NCBI GenBank assembly: GCA_009192285.1
Contig: WBVU01000008.1
Coordinates: 2,408,985 to 2,472,984, forward strand
From: Morchella semilibera
Lineage: Eukaryota; Ascomycota; Pezizomycetes; Pezizales; Morchellaceae
Direction of reading: 5' to 3'
DNA: 64,000 nucleotides
This document shows, piece after piece, positions 57,617-64,000 of the stretch (the stretch's first letter is position 1; each line of letters begins with the position of its first letter). A model generated the notes under the pieces. That model ran no database searches. It worked only from the letters and a program-made list of their open reading frames with translations, and was not told the origin of the DNA. Made by a program: the position numbers and the translations under genes.

Positions 57617-60600
57617 GCGCAATAGTTTTATCAAAAAAATTTTGGGTTTGTATTTTGGGTTTGCATTTGTTTTCCTTTTTTCTCTTGCTTTTGGGAGGCT
57701 CGTTTAGTTGAATTTTTTTGTTTGGGTAAATGTTTTTAATCACTTCATTGTTTCCTTTCTTTTGTCAATGATCAACCTCTACCCAGTCTTAATCTCTCTA
57801 GGAAGTATGATATCTTATGGTACTGATAAGGATACATATTTTACTAATTCTGAACGACGAACTAAAATACACCTGTATCTATAGCTTAATGCTGGTGTAT
57901 CTTCTGGGCTCCAGATTCAGTTTGTTCTAGAGTCAGATCTGGTATACATAAATAAATGTAAACCAATAAACTAACCCAGTGTTGCTTTGGTAATCGCCAA
58001 CCTTGCCGTATGAAACATTGCCCGGCGGCCCCTGACGATCACGCTAGCGTCTCACATGTTAGCGACCCGCCTTAAACCATTGACCACTACACTAAATATC
58101 ACAATGTGAAATATGACAGCTCACCTGCAGGCGCCCCTCGGTGAGACCTATCTCAATGAACGTTGTATGAGGCTCGAAAAAAAAAATCCTGAAGAGTGAG
58201 TCATGAAATATCACTCACATCGAATAGCGATGGGTAATGTACGGTACTGTAGTAAGTCATCGGACCTAGCCTGCAAAGCGTATTCTGGTGCGTTCCGTCC
58301 GGTGACTTATTGCCCACCGCTGTAAGTATTCTTGGTGTGTACTGGACATAGCTAGAAGAGTTGATCTGCAAATATACACAGTTTAAGTATCTCATATAAA
58401 AATTTACACTGAGGTGAATCGGCTAGCTCAAAGATCGGTTAATTAAGATATCTGCCAATTATCAGTGCTTGTAATGCTGTATGAACGATTTTGACGTTTA
58501 GGGCTCTTGGGTCGACAGCGGGCGGGGGTTGGGTTACGAATTAATACTTGTGCCTGACGAGTGATATCTGGTGACATTAAGGTGATCTGAAATCCATGGG
58601 GGCACGCAACAGAACGATTTTATAAAGGAATGTGTAGCCGCCGCAAAACCAGGGCACCATGAATATTCCGCCCAACAACTAAAATCGTCTACATCAACGC
58701 CAAGACTACATACAGCTTTTAATTGTTAATCCACTCCAAAAGGCTAGATCCGATATGGCCTGCTTGCGGGGATTGAGAATGCTATGCATATGAGTGAATA
58801 CATGGTTTATTTGTCGAAATCAGGGTTGGCGCGGGTTTCCGGGCAATATCATATTATGTGTCCGCCGAATTCCCATATCATGAAATCATGACTATGTATG
58901 TTAATACTGAGTTGTCGACGTACATAGAACCATCATAAGTCGGCTTCCGAGTAGATATATCGGCAGAGTGGGTTTGTATGGAGCTGTTTAACGGGCCACT
59001 GGTTCTCGGCCATGAACAGGATCGATATATCATCACTCTTTACCGACGGTGCATTATTGGATAATGTGCTAGGTGCATCAACCGTGGCAAAAAAAAAATA
59101 TATAATGCACGACTGTACTTATTTGTATGACGCGCCAGGCCGGTAAGACACAGAAAAGACAATCGACGCTTATGATCTCAACAATTAATTGCGCCTGACA
59201 AAAAAGTGTGTTTTTGCAAGTACATGTATGCCAAGGGGATTTCGAAAAAAGGCTAGGCCGATAGGGTTTGGTCGAATCATCAACAGCTTTGGCCTTTGTA
59301 TAACATCATAAGACCTTTCATTTAAGATTGAGGCGTAGTGTTCCACACCGAGTCCCAGCGCATGTGCTTTCGGAATAATTTCATGCGGTTTGCTACATGT
59401 GAGAAATATTGGGGGGCAATTCTAAGCGGAATCTAGAAACTAAAGCTGGCTTTGCATCTGGGTATATACTCTACCTTACATGTAAGAATCAAGTAATAAC
59501 CAGGAAACGACATATTTAAGAATAAGCTAGCGCTTCCGAGATTGTGTCGGGTACTCTAAGTGCCAGTTAAACTACAGATGTTCGGTTGTCAAGCTTTGCT
59601 TTTCGAACCATTCCCCTGGGATCTGGCGCACGATTTTTTCCGCCCATAAAAAAGCTGCACTGTGAATCATGATGGTAGAATCAAAACTTGACGGAAAGGG
59701 TCTCTGCTTTCAGATCTTATATCTCCGCTTACATGTTAGCGACACACCAACTGCAATTTGGAGAAAGGGTCCTCAGAGATCGACTTGAATTAACACCGCT
59801 CGAGTTGTAACACATAGGACAGAAACGAAGTCAATACATGTACATGTATGCAGCACGTAGCGGCAGCACTCACGCTCCTTGCGAGACAAACCCCCCCCCC
59901 CTCCCCCAGCAAGTAGGACCGGCTATCACTTAGCTACTCTATTTTCATAGTTTGGCGGCGGGCTACCGCTGGGCGCACGAATCCGCAAAAGCGGCCCGTA
60001 CTCATAGGGTATATACATGCCTATGTATGTATGTACAGGAACCCATCCGGTGGGCAATTTTGCGATGGTTTTATATGATTCATGGTTTATAGATCGATTT
60101 CGAGTCCCGTATCACACATGTATAATATAATATATGATTGGAGAGCACTGTAAAAACCACCCCCCCTCCTCCCGCTAAGCCTGAGCATGATGTTTGGAAG
60201 ATTCTCCAAAGGCACACATGCAAATAAATACATGTAGTTTTATAAAATGTGGTAGTAAGAACCGAAACTAGTGGGACTCTGCGCCCGACAAATTTACGTC
60301 CTGTAATTCCAGTTATTATGCGTATGCATACAAAGGTTGTATGTTAGATGCAGGGGTTGCACTTGGTCCGGAGGAATTTTTCGGATGTGAATGGCTTTGG
60401 CAGCTTATAAATACAGCACTTATATAGACAAATATCGAGTAACTAGATGGCAGCTACTTGTGTGGGGAGAATTTTGAGCTAAGATAAGTGGGTTTTTATT
60501 TAGACTAATGAGACGTCTCGTGTCATGGTTAATCACTCGACCTACTATTTATTTGTACTGTTGTTGGTGTTGTTAATTCACTAATTGAATATCTGTTTAC

Positions 60601-60715
60601 TCTTAGCGATAGCAAGCCAAAATCTCAAGGGGGTGGATAGGGCTTAAAGGTTCGATTATCTCTAGATATTAACGTCGTCTTATACTATTATAACGTAAGA
60701 ATATACCACATTACT
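57617..60715. other. Gene-poor region between GH16 and PPIL4 genes
   Basis: 3.1 kb without supported exons. It holds MITE D copy 3 (58227-58322), TACATGTA-type motifs (59220, 59837, 60230) and a C-rich tract (59890-59905). Both flanking genes end here (3' ends). Confidence 0.5.
58227..58322. mobile_element. MITE family D, copy 3 (diverged)
   Basis: Right arm, inverted, reads CAGCGGTGGGCAATAAGTCA CCGGACGGAAC. The left arm reads GCGATGGGTAAT, then about 14 extra bases, then AGTAAGTCATCGGAC. TA flanks both ends. It shares its ends with copies 1 and 2. Confidence 0.55.
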
Positions 60716-62459
60716 TTACCTATCACGGTCGCGGTTCCTTTCGCGGTTCCTTTCGCGGTTCCTTTCGTGGTCCCTTCTTGGGCTTCGACTTCTCCTATAT
60801 GAGTGTCTGTGGCCAGAACCTCTTTCTCGGTCTCTATCTCGGCCACCCCGTCGATCGCGGCTTCTACTCCTCTCCGAGTGTTTGCGCCTATACCCATCCT
60901 TACTCCTATCTCTACTGCGGTCCTTATACCTGTCACTACCCCTGTCGTCTGTTCTTGTGGAGTACTCATGTTTCCGGATATCTTGTTCGTCAAAGACAAA
61001 ACCGGAGTTCCCGCTCCCGCTGTGGGTACGGTGCCCATGACTACCTTCCTTATACTGCCGTCGCTTCTCCAAGTGGTTGGAACCGCCAAAACCACGTGTT
61101 TCGGCTGCGTTTCGGCGTTTCGCGTTGGTTGCTGTTCGCCACGTGTCTGATAGCTTCGAGACCTGCCAGACAATTGCATTAATACTCGGGGGGCGCGCAA
61201 TCAGGGATAGTAAGTTGGAGATTTCAGGGCTTTGAGCTATTAAGGGGTAATATTCAACTTAATTGAGAGAGGAGCCGATAGAGATAGGGAACTAAATATG
61301 TAAACACTTACACTCTGTGAGAAATCAACGTGAATCCTATGGTCATCAATCAACACCCCTTGCATCTTAAAATAGGCTTGCTCACAGGACTTTTGGTCCG
61401 CGAATTCAATGAATGCATATTGCAGGCTATCGCCCGTTCTTTTGTCGCGAATGACCTCACACGAGAGGATGGTGCCAAAACGGCTGAATATTAGATGCAA
61501 ATCTTCGTCTATACCCAGAAATCTGTTAGTCTGCTGGTTAGAGGCGTGGATGGTAATAATTCAGGTACCTTGGGTAACGGGATTAAGCTTGCAGACAAAC
61601 AAAACGTTTTCAGGTGGTTTGACATCAGCAAATGGAAGATCTCCCACCATTTCCAATGTTAACGCTTGTGCTCTAGCTTCTCGCTCCCGTCTATTTCGCT
61701 CTGCTTCCTCTGGATTTTGATCCTCGTTAATATCCTCATCTTCTCCAATCCTGACTGTCGCAAGTTGTGCCTTGGTTGGAACCGGGTCTTCACTAGGTTC
61801 TACAAGTCCCGGTGGATCCTCAAATGGGTCTTCTAATATAATGGTATGTCGTATTCTAATATCCTTTAGTGGCCTCCCCTTGTCGTCGCAAAATGCATTG
61901 TTTATTTTCTCCAGCGCATCAAATCCTTCTACTACCTTCCCAAATATAGCCGCTTTTCCGTCAAGAAAGTCCAACTCATCCCCTGTTGTGATAATGAATT
62001 GACTCCCACTCACTCTTTCATCAGGATTATTACCAGGTACAGTGGCCATGCTTACGGTACCGCGTTCCGTATGCTTTAGTTTTGGATGAAATTCGGCAGG
62101 AAAAAACCGCCTGGATGGCCCATTGAGAAGGCCCCATATTGAAGTACCCCCATCCGAATCAGCCGAGTCGGGCCCGATAGGGTCGCCGGTTTGAAACGAA
62201 AAGTCCTTTTGCACGCCGTAAATTGGCGAAAAATTGTAATATTTCATCTTGCACCTGTCATCAATGACCTAGTTTTAGTTCTCAGCCCATATATCGCATG
62301 TTCCCGGGGGGCGATCTGTTTATTGGTGGACAACTAGTAAAGATGTGAGGTAAAGGCTACTTACAGCTTTAGGAAATTTTGGCACGCTCTGGGGGCCAAA
62401 TCGACTAAAAGATCTATGACGATATCGCCTGTTTCGCCTAACTCTAGTAGAACTGACAT
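60716..62459 (-). CDS. PPIL4/Cyp6-type cyclophilin with RRM domain
   Basis: Four exons (62459-62365, 62254-61569, 61508-61312, 61162-60716) total 475 codons (474 aa). Order: cyclophilin domain from [20 protein letters not shown] through [68 protein letters not shown]; a linker with acidic and Arg-rich helices; an RRM ([20 protein letters not shown], continuing [34 protein letters not shown]); and a C-terminal RS/RE-rich tail ([15 protein letters not shown]). This is the PPIL4/Cyp6 family, nuclear and linked to transcription and splicing. The catalytic Arg-containing motif of active cyclophilins is not conserved (S-P-I-Y-G-V-Q-K in its place), so isomerase activity may be weak or absent. Confidence 0.93.
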
Positions 62460-63409
62460 GATTGTGGGCGGGGGTTCAGGCTGGTAAATATAAGAGATAT
62501 ATGTGGTGGGAATGGAAGTGAGCGACCTCTAAGAAGGAGAAGTGAAGTAAGGGAGAAGCCAGGGCAGGAGTGAGATAGATGCGATAGTTGCTTATTAACA
62601 TTGCATACATGTATTAGGTTAGCGCGCACCAGCGTGCATACATGTACTTACATGGGTATATTAACATTACATGCAACCAACACTCGCAAACAAACACTCA
62701 AATTACATTGGTGATTATATGGGCCATATACGTGTAGCTTTAGACAATAATACATGTACATGTGTGCATGGTGAGAGGGTTTGTCTCCCATCCTAGGGCA
62801 ATCTAAGAGAACTCGAAGTTTACCTAGCTACATGTATGAATATGTGTTTGTAACTGACCCGCAACATATTACGGCCGAAGACTACATGTATGAAACAATG
62901 AAGAATATGTGGCCAAAATAGTCACCTACAAAAACCTATATTTTTATTTGGGAGGTAGAAGATGGGTGGCTCGAGTAAAGGACGGAAAGATCGTGAAAGC
63001 CCATGGCTACAAGCATACAAATCAAGGGTTTACAACCACAACCCCCACACATTCTATAGGGTAGAGACTACATGTGTCCATCATATCAGCAGTAAAACAC
63101 AATATATTCAATCCCTTTACACAGCTTTCAGCCGCCTAAACTCGATGCTACATTTTATATGTCTGCGTCGGAGAGGACTTGAGGGCGGAATTAATCGAGA
63201 AAGCCTTTTTTTCCCCTCTAAAAGATGATAACATATACGTATGGGAGGTACTTTGGTAAGCCTACATGTAGGGTACCGACCATAATATTAATTTCTAGCC
63301 AGATAGCATAATTCAATCTGGTCAAGTCTACTGTTTTCAGTATTTAATTACTATACTACATGTACTGATCTAATTAAGCACCAGGGCCCTTTTTTGTGTG
63401 TGTATATGC

Positions 63410-63441
<32 letters not shown>

Positions 63442-64000
63442 TGCACTCGAAGAACTTGATTATCGAAGTTCGAGAAACTGCAATTGCTTTCTTTGTCTGC
63501 ATCTTGTTTGATCGAGCCACAGCTAGCATATCATATATGATAGGGCTTTTGAATATGTTGAGCATGGGGTTAGTGTAGTGTCCGCCACCATCACCGAGCC
63601 AATATGTGCATCTACCCGTTATTCGTGTGCCATGATGCAGTTTGCTTCTATGTACGTACATAGTATGTGAATTTACGCAACTAAATACATGTCCTTCAAT
63701 CAATAACGATATCGATCGCATGACTCCTACAAACGCATTCGGTAGCTTGCGGCAGTACATGTAGCTATTACATGTAGTTCTTTGTGCTTTGTACATGTGT
63801 AGAGGCAGCACAGGATGGCTGAAAAAAGATGTTATTAGCTGTACTGCAGAGAAAATTACATCTAGTGTCCTACCAATATACAATCCATACACTTCTAGGA
63901 TCTGACTTCAAGTTTGGTTATAATCAACCACCATCCCTACAAAACCTTTAGCTTGTGCGCTTCTCTCCTTCCTTCTTCCCACCTACATCTTATTTGAACA
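62460..64000. other. Intergenic tail of the window
   Basis: 1.5 kb upstream of the cyclophilin, rich in TACATGTA-type motifs (62607, 62640, 62752, 62830, 62884, 63357, 63756) and with a (GT)n-G15 tract at 63395-63441. No gene supported. Confidence 0.5.

Noticed and set aside
58020-58110. tRNA-like stretch on the - strand (TAGTGGTCAATGGTTTAAGG)
   Set aside because: It resembles an A box and D arm, but no anticodon stem or GGTTCRANNCC B box follows. A similar acatgttagcgac occurs at 59737, so it is more likely a dispersed repeat.
1-64000. CRISPR arrays, operons, bacterial promoters
   Set aside because: The sequence is eukaryotic with spliceosomal introns; no direct repeats with unique spacers were seen.

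Overview
This is eukaryotic, fungal DNA, most likely from a filamentous ascomycete (Pezizomycotina). Nearly every gene is cut by short introns of about 50-120 bases with GT...AG ends and a CTAAC/CTAAT branch site. The gene set is typically fungal (Pfs2, Brl1/Brr6, Ies4, Yos1, Use1, Gid1/Vid30, Msd1/TINA). Coding GC is moderate to high, while intergenic DNA is AT-richer and full of the palindrome TACATGTA. I cannot name the genus. Exon structures were assembled by hand from reading frame, splice signals and family conservation; most sum to a whole number of codons.

Layout. 0-6.2 kb: end of a GST-kappa gene (-), an HSDL2-like dehydrogenase (+) and an Msd1/TINA spindle-pole anchoring protein (-). 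7.4-12.2 kb: three related small secreted Cys proteins in a row (-), with the same three-exon design. 14.6-19.2 kb: an SRPK-like pseudokinase (+) facing Pfs2 (-). 20.2-21.0 kb: a U1 snRNA gene (+) followed by a G-rich minisatellite. 22.2-32.3 kb: Tgl2-like lipase (-), Yos1 (+), Brl1 (-), Use1 (+) and an alpha-arrestin (-). 32.3-37.3 kb: gene desert with a degenerate repeat. 37.3-48.2 kb: Gid1/RanBPM (-), Ies4 (+), UBE2C-type E2 (-) and AIFM3-like Rieske oxidoreductase (-). 52.0-54.3 kb: a 13-exon MFS transporter (+). 56.4-57.6 kb: GPI-anchored GH16 glycosidase (+). 60.7-62.5 kb: PPIL4/Cyp6 cyclophilin with an RRM (-). The gaps hold at least seven short inverted-repeat elements that look like MITEs.

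Most genes are unrelated housekeeping functions: mRNA processing (U1, Pfs2, PPIL4), ER and membrane traffic (Yos1, Use1, alpha-arrestin), nuclear envelope (Brl1), ubiquitin ligation (Gid1, E2), and chromatin (Ies4). The lineage-specific material is the secreted-protein trio, which shares an identical promoter 11-mer at the same distance from two start codons, together with the pseudokinase and the MITEs. These are the parts most likely to be new.
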